A stretch of DNA of 64,000 nt. Origin: Streptomyces sp. TBY4 (lineage in GTDB: Bacteria > Actinomycetota > Actinomycetes > Streptomycetales > Streptomycetaceae). A program made the position numbers and the translations under genes. A model generated the notes under the pieces. That model was not told the DNA's origin, made no database searches, and saw only the letters and a list, made by a program, of their open reading frames with translations. The DNA lies in contig NZ_JANAVF010000020.1 of assembly GCF_024213195.1 (NCBI RefSeq), positions 79,452 to 143,451 on the forward strand, given 5' to 3'. How positions within the stretch are numbered: position 1 is the stretch's first letter; the number at the start of each line of letters is the position of its first letter. Positions 26,344 to 33,357 of this stretch are shown piece after piece.

Positions 26344-26865
26344 ATGAGAGACGAGCACGATGCGAAGCATGAGCAGGTCGGGCAGGTCGGGCAGGTCGGG
26401 CAGGCCGGGAACGGCGGGAGCGGCGGGAGCGGCGGGAGCGGGGCGGACGGGCCCGTGCGGTTCGACACCAAGATCGCGGTGCTGCTGCGCGAGGACCTGG
26501 AGACGTGGCAGCGGCTGAACGTCACCGCCTTCCTCGTCAGCGGGCTCGGCACGGCCTGCCCCGAGGTGGTCGGAGAGCCGTACGAGGACGCCGACGGGAC
26601 CCCCTATCTGCCGATGTTCCGCCAGCCCGTCCTGGTCTTCGAGGGCGGCAAGGAGACGCTGGCGGCGGCGCACGAGCGGGCGGTGCGGCGCGGGCTGCCC
26701 ACGGCGGTGTTCACCTCGGACCTGTTCGCCACGGGCCACGACCGGGCCAACCGGGCGGCCGTGGCGGCGGTGGGCAAGGACCACCTCGACCTGGTCGGAA
26801 TCGCCGTCCACGGCGCACGCAACTCCGTGGACAAGGCGCTCAAGGGGGCCCGCATGCACGGCTGA
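26344..26865 (+). CDS. DUF2000 family protein
   Basis: A 173-residue soluble protein. Residues about 37-170 match the DUF2000 pattern (KIAVLLREDLETWQRLNVTA, GTPYLPMFRQPVLVF, FTSDLFATGHDRANRAAVA). DUF2000 resembles peptidyl-tRNA hydrolase-2 folds but has no assigned function. The first 36 residues are low-complexity, with GQVGQVGQ and GGSGGSGGSG runs encoded by 9-bp DNA repeats. These look recently expanded and vary the start region. It is divergent from the AraC regulator and probably controlled by it. Confidence 0.85.
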   Translation: MRDEHDAKHEQVGQVGQVGQAGNGGSGGSGGSGADGPVRFDTKIAVLLREDLETWQRLNVTAFLVSGLGTACPEVVGEPYEDADGTPYLPMFRQPVLVFEGGKETLAAAHERAVRRGLPTAVFTSDLFATGHDRANRAAVAAVGKDHLDLVGIAVHGARNSVDKALKGARMHG

Positions 26866-27000
26866 GGGGGGCACCGGGGGCGGGGGCGCCGGGGGCCGGG
26901 CGCCGGGGACACGGCGGCGGCGGCGCCGCGCGGCCGGTGGGGGCAGCGTCCCCGGGGGCCGGGCGCCCGAGGGGCCACCCGGGGCGGGCGCCGGGCGCCG

Positions 27001-27225
27001 GTGGCGGGGAAACGGGGTGCCGTGCGGCGGGTGGGGCGGGGCCACCGGGGGCCGGGCACCCGGGGGACCACCTGGGGCGGGGCGCGCGCCGGTGGCAAGG
27101 GGGACAGGGGAGCCGGGGTCCGGGCGCCGGTGGCGGGGGAAGGGGGTGCCGCGCGGCGGGTGGGGCGGGGCCACCGGGGGCCGGGCACCCGGGGGACCAC
27201 CTGGGGCGGGGCGCGCGCCGGTGGC
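27001..27225. repeat. Tandem repeat with 129-bp period
   Basis: A block of about 95 bp starting GTGGCGGGGAAACGGGGTGC (27001-27096) recurs at 27130-27225 with few changes, a spacing of 129 bp. A more degenerate third copy is visible at about 26950-27005 (GGGGGCCGGGCGCCCGAGGG). The whole is G-rich on the plus strand. Confidence 0.75.
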
Positions 27226-27388
27226 GCAGGGGCAGGGGACAGGGGCGTGGGGGAGAAGTGCGGCCGGTGCACGGGGGCTCGGGGGAGACGCGTGGCCGGT
27301 GGGAGGGGGCGCCGGGGTCTGGGTGCCGGTGGGGCGGGGGATCGGGGGCGTTGTGCGGCGCGGGAAGGATGCGCGGGTGGTGGTGTGG

Positions 27389-27727
27389 GGGCCCGGTGGT
27401 GTCGGGTGGGTGGTGGCGTGTCGGCCATTTTGGTGGCGTGGGCCGACTTGGGTTTCTGGTGTTCGCCGCCGTTCCCGGCGCGGATGCAGGGTCCCGACCG
27501 GCTGTGCGAGTGGGCCGGGGATGCTTGCTGCGTGGGCGGCCCTGATGGGGTCTCCTCGCCTGGGGCCGCGCGGCCGGGGTGGGGGCTCGGTGGTGTCGGG
27601 TGGGTGGTGGCGTGTCGGCCATTTTGGTGGTGTGGGCCGACCTGGGTTTCTGGTGTTCGCCGCCGCTTCCGGCGCGGATGCAGGGTCCCGACCGGCTGTA
27701 CGAGTGGGCCGGGGGATGTTCTCCGCG
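27389..27727. repeat. Direct repeat with 194-bp period
   Basis: A block of about 145 bp recurs after 194 bp (27389-27533 and 27583-27727). Both contain TGTCGGCCATTTTGGTGG, TTTCTGGTGTTCGCCGCC and GATGCAGGGTCCCGACCGGC. The copies differ at only a few positions. The AT-containing CCATTTTGG core is unusual for the genome. Function unknown. Confidence 0.75.
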
Positions 27728-28109
27728 TGGGGCGGACCTTGCAGGCCTTGCCGCCGTGGTCGTGGGGAGGGCCGCCGCCGGGGTGGGGGTGGGGCCCGCG
27801 GGCGAGAGTGGGCCGGACGGTGCGGCGGCGGTCCCGGCGGGGGGCGGCCGTGGTCCGGGTCGCCGGCGAGTTCCGGTCGCCGCAGGCGAAACGTGCCTCC
27901 GCCGCGCGTTCACGTGTTCTCCGTTTCTGCTTCACCGATCCGTGTGCCCCAGAGCCCTACGCCCCGTGGATTGTCATGCCCGCGGCCATGGGTGGGTGGC
28001 CGTTTTCCGGCCACGCACGGCTTGTGGGGAAGGGGGCGGTCCGGTGTCTCGGCCACGTTTTCTGTTCGTGTCCTGGGTGGACGTGGAAAGACGTCAGGCG
28101 CCTGCGCCG

Positions 28110-29156
28110 ATGGCGGGGGGAGCGCACGCGGGGCGGGGGGACGGCGGCCCCGGTGGCCACGGAGGCGGGCCCGACGCCGTGACCTGGCGGCTGGTCGGCT
28201 CCAACAACCACGAGCTCGGCCGCAGCCCTTCCGTGTACCGCTCCCTCGGTGCCTGCGGCGCGGCCGTCGAGCGGCTCCGTGAGCGGATCGGCGAGGCCGT
28301 CCCGATCGTGATGATGTCCACGGGTGGTGGGGTCGTGGCGGCGGGTCAAGGTCCCCGAGGAGCGGGGGGCGCGGTCCCGGGCGCCTCCGGCCCCGGTTCC
28401 GGCGCGGCTCCCGGCTCCGGAGCGATGTCAGGGTCCGGCGCGAAGCGGGGCTTGGGCTTGATGCCCGGTTCCGGCGCACTGCCCGGTTCCGGCGCGCTGC
28501 CGGGCTCCGGCGCGTCGTCCGGTTCCGGCGTGATCTCCGGCCCGGGCACGATGCCGGGCTCAGGCGTGCTGCCCGGTTCCGGCGCGCTGCCGGGCTCCGG
28601 CGCGCCGTCCGGTTCCGGCGTGATCTCCGGCCCGGGCACGATGCCGGGCTCAGGCGTGCTGCCCGGTTCCGGCGCGCTGCCGGGCTCCGGCGCGCCGTCC
28701 GGTTCCGGCGTGATCTCCGGCCCCGGCGCGATGCCGGGCTCAGGCGTGCTGCCCGGTTCCGGCACGTTGCCGGGCTCCCGCGCGTCGTCCGGTTCCGGCG
28801 TGATCCCCGGCCCGGGCACGATGCCGGGCTCCGGCGCGCCGTCCGGTTCCGGCGTGCTGCCCGGCTCCGGCGCACTGCCCGGCTCCGGTGCTATGCCGGG
28901 TCCCGGTGTGATGCCCGGTTCCGGCATCGGGGCCTGGACCTGGCAGCTCGTGCTCGACGAGCAGTGCGTGGCTGTCGCCGTCCGCACCTTCCGGCGGCAG
29001 CGCGAATGCCGCCACAGCCTCCAGCTGTTCCTGGCCGCCGTCGCCGAGGCGCAGGTGGCCTCCGGCGTCACCCACACCCGGCGGCTGCGCGGTCTGCGGC
29101 TGCCCGGCGCCGGTGACGTCCCGGGGCTGGCCCTGCGCGGGGGAGGGCTGCGATGA
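28110..29156 (+). CDS. YegP-like two-domain protein split by a PGSG-repeat linker
   Basis: About 348 residues, first gene of the Pst/surface cluster. A domain near residues 28-75 (TWRLVGSNNHELGRSPSVYR, then AVERLRERIG) and another near residues 272-315 (WTWQLVLDEQCVAVAVRTFR) resemble the two halves of a YegP/DUF1508-like fold. Between them lie about 190 residues of PGSG-type repeats encoded by a 90-bp tandem array. The C-terminus is intact and its stop overlaps the pstC start (ATGA), so it is translationally coupled. The ATG at 28110 is chosen without a good ribosome site; GTG at 28077 or 28083 is possible. Function unknown. Confidence 0.65.
   Translation: MAGGAHAGRGDGGPGGHGGGPDAVTWRLVGSNNHELGRSPSVYRSLGACGAAVERLRERIGEAVPIVMMSTGGGVVAAGQGPRGAGGAVPGASGPGSGAAPGSGAMSGSGAKRGLGLMPGSGALPGSGALPGSGASSGSGVISGPGTMPGSGVLPGSGALPGSGAPSGSGVISGPGTMPGSGVLPGSGALPGSGAPSGSGVISGPGAMPGSGVLPGSGTLPGSRASSGSGVIPGPGTMPGSGAPSGSGVLPGSGALPGSGAMPGPGVMPGSGIGAWTWQLVLDEQCVAVAVRTFRRQRECRHSLQLFLAAVAEAQVASGVTHTRRLRGLRLPGAGDVPGLALRGGGLR
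28501..28860 (+). repeat. 90-bp in-frame tandem repeat (about four units)
   Basis: The marker TGAT(C/T)(T/C)CCGG begins at 28531, 28621, 28711 and 28801, spaced exactly 90 bp. Each unit encodes 30 residues made of five six-residue PGSGxx blocks. The period is a multiple of three, so copy number can change without frameshift. Confidence 0.85.
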
Positions 29157-30175
29157 CCGTGACCACGGTGGTTCCTCCGGCCGCCCCCGGGGACGAGCAC
29201 ATCACCCCGCGGGCCCTCTCCAAGAGCGGCGATCCGGCCGACCGGATCTTCCGCGGCTCGGCCCGCGCCGCCGGCGCCGCCGTCCTGCTCATCATGACCC
29301 TGGTCGGCGTCTTCCTCGGCGGCCGCGCCCTGCTGGCCCTGGACGTGGCCGGCTGGTCCTTCCTCACCACCTCCGCCTGGGAGCCCGACTCCCACAACTT
29401 CGGTGTGGCGGCGATCCTGATCGGCACGCTGCTCATCGGCGGCGTCGCGATCTTCTTCGCGCTGCCGCTGGCGATGGGCACGGCCCTCTACATCACCGAG
29501 TACGCCCCGCGCCGCGTCAAGCAGACCCTCATCAGCCTCGTCGACCTGATGGCCGCGGTGCCCAGCGTGGTCTACGGCCTGTGGGGGCTGTTCCTGTTCC
29601 AGCCGCACGTGGTCGGGCTGTCCCGCTGGCTCACCACGTACCTGGGCTGGTTCCCGCCCTTCGCGGTGGACGGGGACGACCCGCGCGACCCGCTCAGCCC
29701 GAACACCTTCTACACCTCCTCCACCTTCATCGCCGGCATGGTAGTCGCGCTGATGGTGACGCCCATCGCCTGTTCGGTGATGCGCGAGGCCTTCGCCCAG
29801 GCCCCGCCCGGCGAGCGCGAGGGCGCCTTCGCGCTCGGCGCCACCCCGTGGGGCGTCATCCGCTCCGTCGTCCTGCCCTTCGGCAGGGGCGGGATCATCG
29901 GCGGCACCATGCTCGGGCTCGGCCGTGCGCTGGGGGAGACCATCGCCGTCTATCTGATCATCTCCCCGGTCTTCGTGATCCAGCCGCACATCCTCCAGAA
30001 CGGCGCCATCTCCGTGTCCTCCCTGATCGCCCTGCGCTACGGATCGGCCAGCCCCCTCGGGATATCCGCGCTGATGGCGGCCGGGCTCACGCTCTTCCTG
30101 ATGACCCTGGTGGTCAACTTCATCGCCTCCTCGGTCGTGGCCCGCAGCCGCTCCGGAGCGGGGGCCGACGCATGA
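29153..30175 (+). CDS. pstC: Phosphate-type ABC transporter permease PstC
   Basis: A 340-residue membrane permease with about six helices (the first AAGAAVLLIMTLVGVFLGG). Conserved PstC features include ALPLAMGTALYITEYAPRR, DLMAAVPSVVYGLWGL and the cytoplasmic loop EREGAFALGATPWGVIRSVV, followed by LGRALGETIAVYLI. It overlaps the YegP-like gene and pstA by 4 nt each (ATGA), forming a coupled trio. It would form the channel with PstA. The gene context (surface proteins rather than phoU) raises doubt whether phosphate is the substrate. Confidence 0.9.
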   Translation: MTVTTVVPPAAPGDEHITPRALSKSGDPADRIFRGSARAAGAAVLLIMTLVGVFLGGRALLALDVAGWSFLTTSAWEPDSHNFGVAAILIGTLLIGGVAIFFALPLAMGTALYITEYAPRRVKQTLISLVDLMAAVPSVVYGLWGLFLFQPHVVGLSRWLTTYLGWFPPFAVDGDDPRDPLSPNTFYTSSTFIAGMVVALMVTPIACSVMREAFAQAPPGEREGAFALGATPWGVIRSVVLPFGRGGIIGGTMLGLGRALGETIAVYLIISPVFVIQPHILQNGAISVSSLIALRYGSASPLGISALMAAGLTLFLMTLVVNFIASSVVARSRSGAGADA

Positions 30176-31503
30176 CCGCCCTCACCCACAGGCCGCACGG
30201 CCCGGGTGCGCCGGGTGCCCCGGACGCCCCCGGCGTACCCGGTGGCCCGCACGCGCCCGTCGCCACCGTCCGCCCTCCCGTGGTGCACGACGGCGCCGGG
30301 GTACCGCCCGAACACCGGCGCAACACCGCGACCCTGCACGTGCGCGACGTCCTCGCCATGGTGGGCGCGGCCGCCGCCGCGCTCGCCATGACCGCCCTGC
30401 TGTTCGGCCGGATCCTGCCCTTCGACGCGCCCCTCGGCTTCACCGTCGTCCTCTACCTGGCCTTCATGGCCCTCTACGCCGTCCTCGTCTCCCTCGACGA
30501 GCCCGCCGCCACCGTGCGGGCCCGCCTCGCGCAGGTCCTCGTGCACAGCATCGCCGTCCTGCTGATGGCGGCCCTGGTGTTCGTCGTCGGCTACGTGCTC
30601 ATGCGCGGCTGGGACGCCCTGGCCCACCTCAACTTCTTCACCGAGGACATGGGCGACACCGGTCCGCTGGAGCCGCTGACCCAGGGCGGGGCGCTGCACG
30701 CCATCGTCGGCACCCTGGAACAGATCGGCATCGCGCTGGCCGTGACCGTGCCGCTGGGGCTGGCCTGCGCGGTGTTCCTCAACGAAGTCCCGGGCCGCTA
30801 CGCGCGGTTCGTCCGCACCATCGTCGAAGCCATGACCGCGCTGCCCTCCATCGTGGCCGGCCTGTTCGTCTACGCGACCTGGATCCTGCTGCTCCACTTC
30901 GACAAGTCCGGCTTCGCCGCGGCCCTCGCGCTGTCCGTGATGATGCTGCCGATCGTGATCAGGGCCTCCGACGTGGTGATCCGGCTGGTGCCGGGCTCGC
31001 TGAAGGAGGCCTCCTACGCCCTGGGCGCCGGTCAGTGGCGCACCGTGTGGACGGTGGTCCTGCCCACGTCGCGCTCCGGACTGACCACCGCCGTCATCCT
31101 GGGCACCGCCCGCGGCATCGGGGAGACCTCCCCGGTGCTGCTCACCTCCGGAATCGCCAACGGGCTCAACGCCAACCCCTTCGAAGGGCCGCAACTCTCC
31201 CTGCCGCTCGCGGTCTTCAGCCTGGTCCAGTCACCGGAGAAGTCCATGATCGCCCGGGGGTTCGGCTGCGCCGCCCTGCTGATGGCACTGGTGCTGCTGC
31301 TGTTCGTGCTCGCCCGGCTCATCGGGGGCAAGGCCCCGGGCCAGCTCGGCCGCGGCGCCCAGCACCGCCGGGTCCTCGCGTCCGCCCGTGACGTGGAGCG
31401 GATGCGCGCCCGGGCCGCCGAGCGGGACCTCGCCCTGACCGAAGAAGAGGCCGGGGGACCGGAGGCACAGGGGTGGCGGGCGGTGCCCCCGCCCCGGGCG
31501 TAG
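30172..31503 (+). CDS. pstA: Phosphate-type ABC transporter permease PstA, extended N-terminus
   Basis: A 443-residue permease, longer than usual PstA (about 290). The extra part is a Pro/Gly-rich cytoplasmic start and two added membrane segments (VLAMVGAAAAALAMTALLFG; LGFTVVLYLAFMALYAVLV). The core keeps NEVPGRYARFVRTIVEAMTA, LPSIVAGLFVYATWILL and the ATPase-contact loop LKEASYALGAGQWRTVWTVV, then GIGETSPVLLTSG. A charged cytoplasmic tail follows. It overlaps pstC by 4 nt. It would pair with PstC and be powered by the PstB encoded 10 kb downstream. Confidence 0.88.
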   Translation: MTALTHRPHGPGAPGAPDAPGVPGGPHAPVATVRPPVVHDGAGVPPEHRRNTATLHVRDVLAMVGAAAAALAMTALLFGRILPFDAPLGFTVVLYLAFMALYAVLVSLDEPAATVRARLAQVLVHSIAVLLMAALVFVVGYVLMRGWDALAHLNFFTEDMGDTGPLEPLTQGGALHAIVGTLEQIGIALAVTVPLGLACAVFLNEVPGRYARFVRTIVEAMTALPSIVAGLFVYATWILLLHFDKSGFAAALALSVMMLPIVIRASDVVIRLVPGSLKEASYALGAGQWRTVWTVVLPTSRSGLTTAVILGTARGIGETSPVLLTSGIANGLNANPFEGPQLSLPLAVFSLVQSPEKSMIARGFGCAALLMALVLLLFVLARLIGGKAPGQLGRGAQHRRVLASARDVERMRARAAERDLALTEEEAGGPEAQGWRAVPPPRA

Positions 31504-31572
31504 CCCGCCCCGCTCTTCGCGGCCCGCGCCGCGTCCATTCGTACGATCTGTGACCGATCAGGAGAGTTACCC

Positions 31573-33357
31573 ATGCCCGGACGACCCCCGGCATACCCCG
31601 TGCGTGCCCCTTCGGGCGACCGCGCACCCGCCCGGCGCCGACGCCTGCTCGTCCGCGGACTCGCGCTGTGCCTGGCCGCGCTGGCCGCCGTCCTGCCCGG
31701 TGCGGTACCGGCCGCCGCCGAGACCTACGTGCCGGTCTCCGGTGCCGGTTCCACCTGGAGCCAGAACGCCCTCGACCAGTGGCGGGCCAACGTCAAGCAG
31801 TACGGCATGACGGTCAACTACAGCGGTACGGGATCGTCCGACGGCCGCAACCAGTTCCGCAACGGCACCGTCGACTTCGCGGTCTCCGAGATCCCGTACG
31901 GGATCAAGGACTCGGGGGTCGTCGACCCGCCGCCGGCGCGGAAGTTCAGCTACATGCCGATCGTCGCGGGCGGCACGGCCTTCATGTACAATCTCAAGAT
32001 CGGCAACCGCCGGGTCACCAACCTGCGCCTCTCCGGCGAGAACGTGGCCAAGATCTTCACCGGCGTGATCACCACCTGGAACGACCCGGCGATCAAGGCC
32101 GACAACCCGGGCCTCGCCGCCGCCCTCCCCGCCCGCAGGATCGTCCCGGTCGTCCGCTCCGACGGCTCGGGCACGACCGCCCAGCTGACCAAGTGGATGA
32201 GCTCGCAGCACGCGCCGCTGTGGGACGCCTACTGCTCCAAGGCCGGCCGCTCCACCCCCTGCGGGCAGACCTCCAACTTCCCCACCATCGCCGGCCGCGG
32301 ATTCGTCGGCCAGTCCGGCTCCAACGGCGTCTCCGGCTACGTGGCCCAAGAGGGCAACATCGGCACCATCACGTACGTCGAGTACTCCTACGCGGTCTCC
32401 ACGACGGGCTTCCCGGTCGTCAAGGTCCTCAACAAGTCGGGCTACTACACCGAGCCCACCGCGCAGAACGTCGCAGTGTCGCTCATCAAGGCGGAGATCG
32501 AACCCGACCTCACGCAGAAGCTGGAAGGCGTCTACACGGGCGGCGACGAGCGGACCTACCCGCTCTCCAGCTACAGCTACATGATCATCCCGACGGCGCA
32601 GGAATCGAACTTCAACCCGCAGAAGGGCAAGGCGCTCGGCGCCTTCGCCTACTACTTCCTCTGCGAGGGACAGCGCTCCGTCGACCGGCTCGGCTACTCC
32701 CCGCTCCCCATCAACCTCGTCCAGGCGGGACTGGATCAGGTGCGCCGCATCCCCGGCGTGGCCGTGGCGAACATCGACATCAAGAACTGCCGCAACCCCA
32801 CCTTCTCGCCCGACGGCAGGAACATCCTGGCCGAGACCGCCCCGAAGCCCCCCGCCTGCGACAAGCAGGGCCCCACCCAGTGCGACACCGGCACCGGAGG
32901 CAACAAGAACCCGACGCAGCCCGGCGGTTCCGGCGGCGGTGCGGCCACCGGCGGCGCCGCGGCCAGTGGCGGTGCGGCCTCGGGAGGCGGCACCGGCGGG
33001 ACGGGCGGTACCGGGGGCGCGGCCTCCGGCGGAGCCACGGGCGCCGCCGCGGGCACGGCCGCGGGCGCCACGGGCGGAGCCGACGGCGGGGGCGGCGCCG
33101 CGGCCGCCACCGGCGGTACGGGCGACGGCGGCGCCGGCGCGGACGGCGGGGCGGTGGACCCGCAGACCGGGCAGCCCCTCGCGGCGGGCGCGGCCGACCT
33201 GTTCGGGATCCCCGTCACCACGTCGACGGGCATCGGCGGGACCCTGCAGACCGTCCTGATGGTGCTCGGCGCCCTGCTCCTGCTGGCCGTCACGGTCGCC
33301 CCGCCGCTGCTCACCCGGCGCCTGGCGCGGCGCGGCCGCACGGGAGGCGGCTCCTGA
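31573..33357 (+). CDS. PstS-like phosphate-binding protein with C-terminal membrane anchor
   Basis: 594 residues. A signal peptide (RRRLLVRGLALCLAALAAVL, cleaved near AAAE) leads to a PstS-type domain with ligand loops SGAGSTW, YSGTGSSDGR and RSDGSGTTAQ, plus GGTAFMYNLKIG and AKIFTGVITTWNDP. After about residue 435 comes a Gly/Ala/Thr-rich linker of over 80 residues, then one membrane helix (LQTVLMVLGALLLLAVTVAP) and a basic tail. Most PstS proteins are lipoproteins; this one has a long stalk and a C-terminal transmembrane anchor. It would capture ligand at the outer membrane face or across the wall. Confidence 0.85.
   Translation: MPGRPPAYPVRAPSGDRAPARRRRLLVRGLALCLAALAAVLPGAVPAAAETYVPVSGAGSTWSQNALDQWRANVKQYGMTVNYSGTGSSDGRNQFRNGTVDFAVSEIPYGIKDSGVVDPPPARKFSYMPIVAGGTAFMYNLKIGNRRVTNLRLSGENVAKIFTGVITTWNDPAIKADNPGLAAALPARRIVPVVRSDGSGTTAQLTKWMSSQHAPLWDAYCSKAGRSTPCGQTSNFPTIAGRGFVGQSGSNGVSGYVAQEGNIGTITYVEYSYAVSTTGFPVVKVLNKSGYYTEPTAQNVAVSLIKAEIEPDLTQKLEGVYTGGDERTYPLSSYSYMIIPTAQESNFNPQKGKALGAFAYYFLCEGQRSVDRLGYSPLPINLVQAGLDQVRRIPGVAVANIDIKNCRNPTFSPDGRNILAETAPKPPACDKQGPTQCDTGTGGNKNPTQPGGSGGGAATGGAAASGGAASGGGTGGTGGTGGAASGGATGAAAGTAAGATGGADGGGGAAAATGGTGDGGAGADGGAVDPQTGQPLAAGAADLFGIPVTTSTGIGGTLQTVLMVLGALLLLAVTVAPPLLTRRLARRGRTGGGS

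Larger units (their letters stand above)
26866..28109. other. 1.2-kb G-rich gene-free region with long direct repeats
   Basis: No convincing gene. Open frames exist in several phases on both strands, but their translations are Gly/Arg- or Pro/Arg-rich, lack domains and shift with strand bias, as expected from skewed G-rich DNA. The plus strand is strongly G over C in 26870-27350. The region holds two families of direct repeats (129-bp and 194-bp periods). It precedes the surface/Pst cluster and could contain its promoter. Confidence 0.6.

Noticed and set aside
26604..27935. Long Pro/Arg- and Gly-rich open frames on both strands in the repeat region
   Set aside because: Frames overlap each other, lack ribosome sites and domains, and reflect base skew. 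The repeats rather than proteins explain them.
28501..28860. CRISPR-like array
   Set aside because: The units are contiguous 90-bp coding repeats without distinct spacers, and no cas genes are present.
28346..29989. Minus-strand frame encoding PEPG repeats across the YegP-like and pstC genes
   Set aside because: The flanking plus-strand sequences encode recognisable YegP-like and PstC domains, so the repeat is read on the plus strand.
31504..31572. PhoP (PHO) boxes before the Pst-like genes
   Set aside because: No paired GTTCACC-type direct repeats were found here or in 36030-36238; phosphate control is not supported by sequence.
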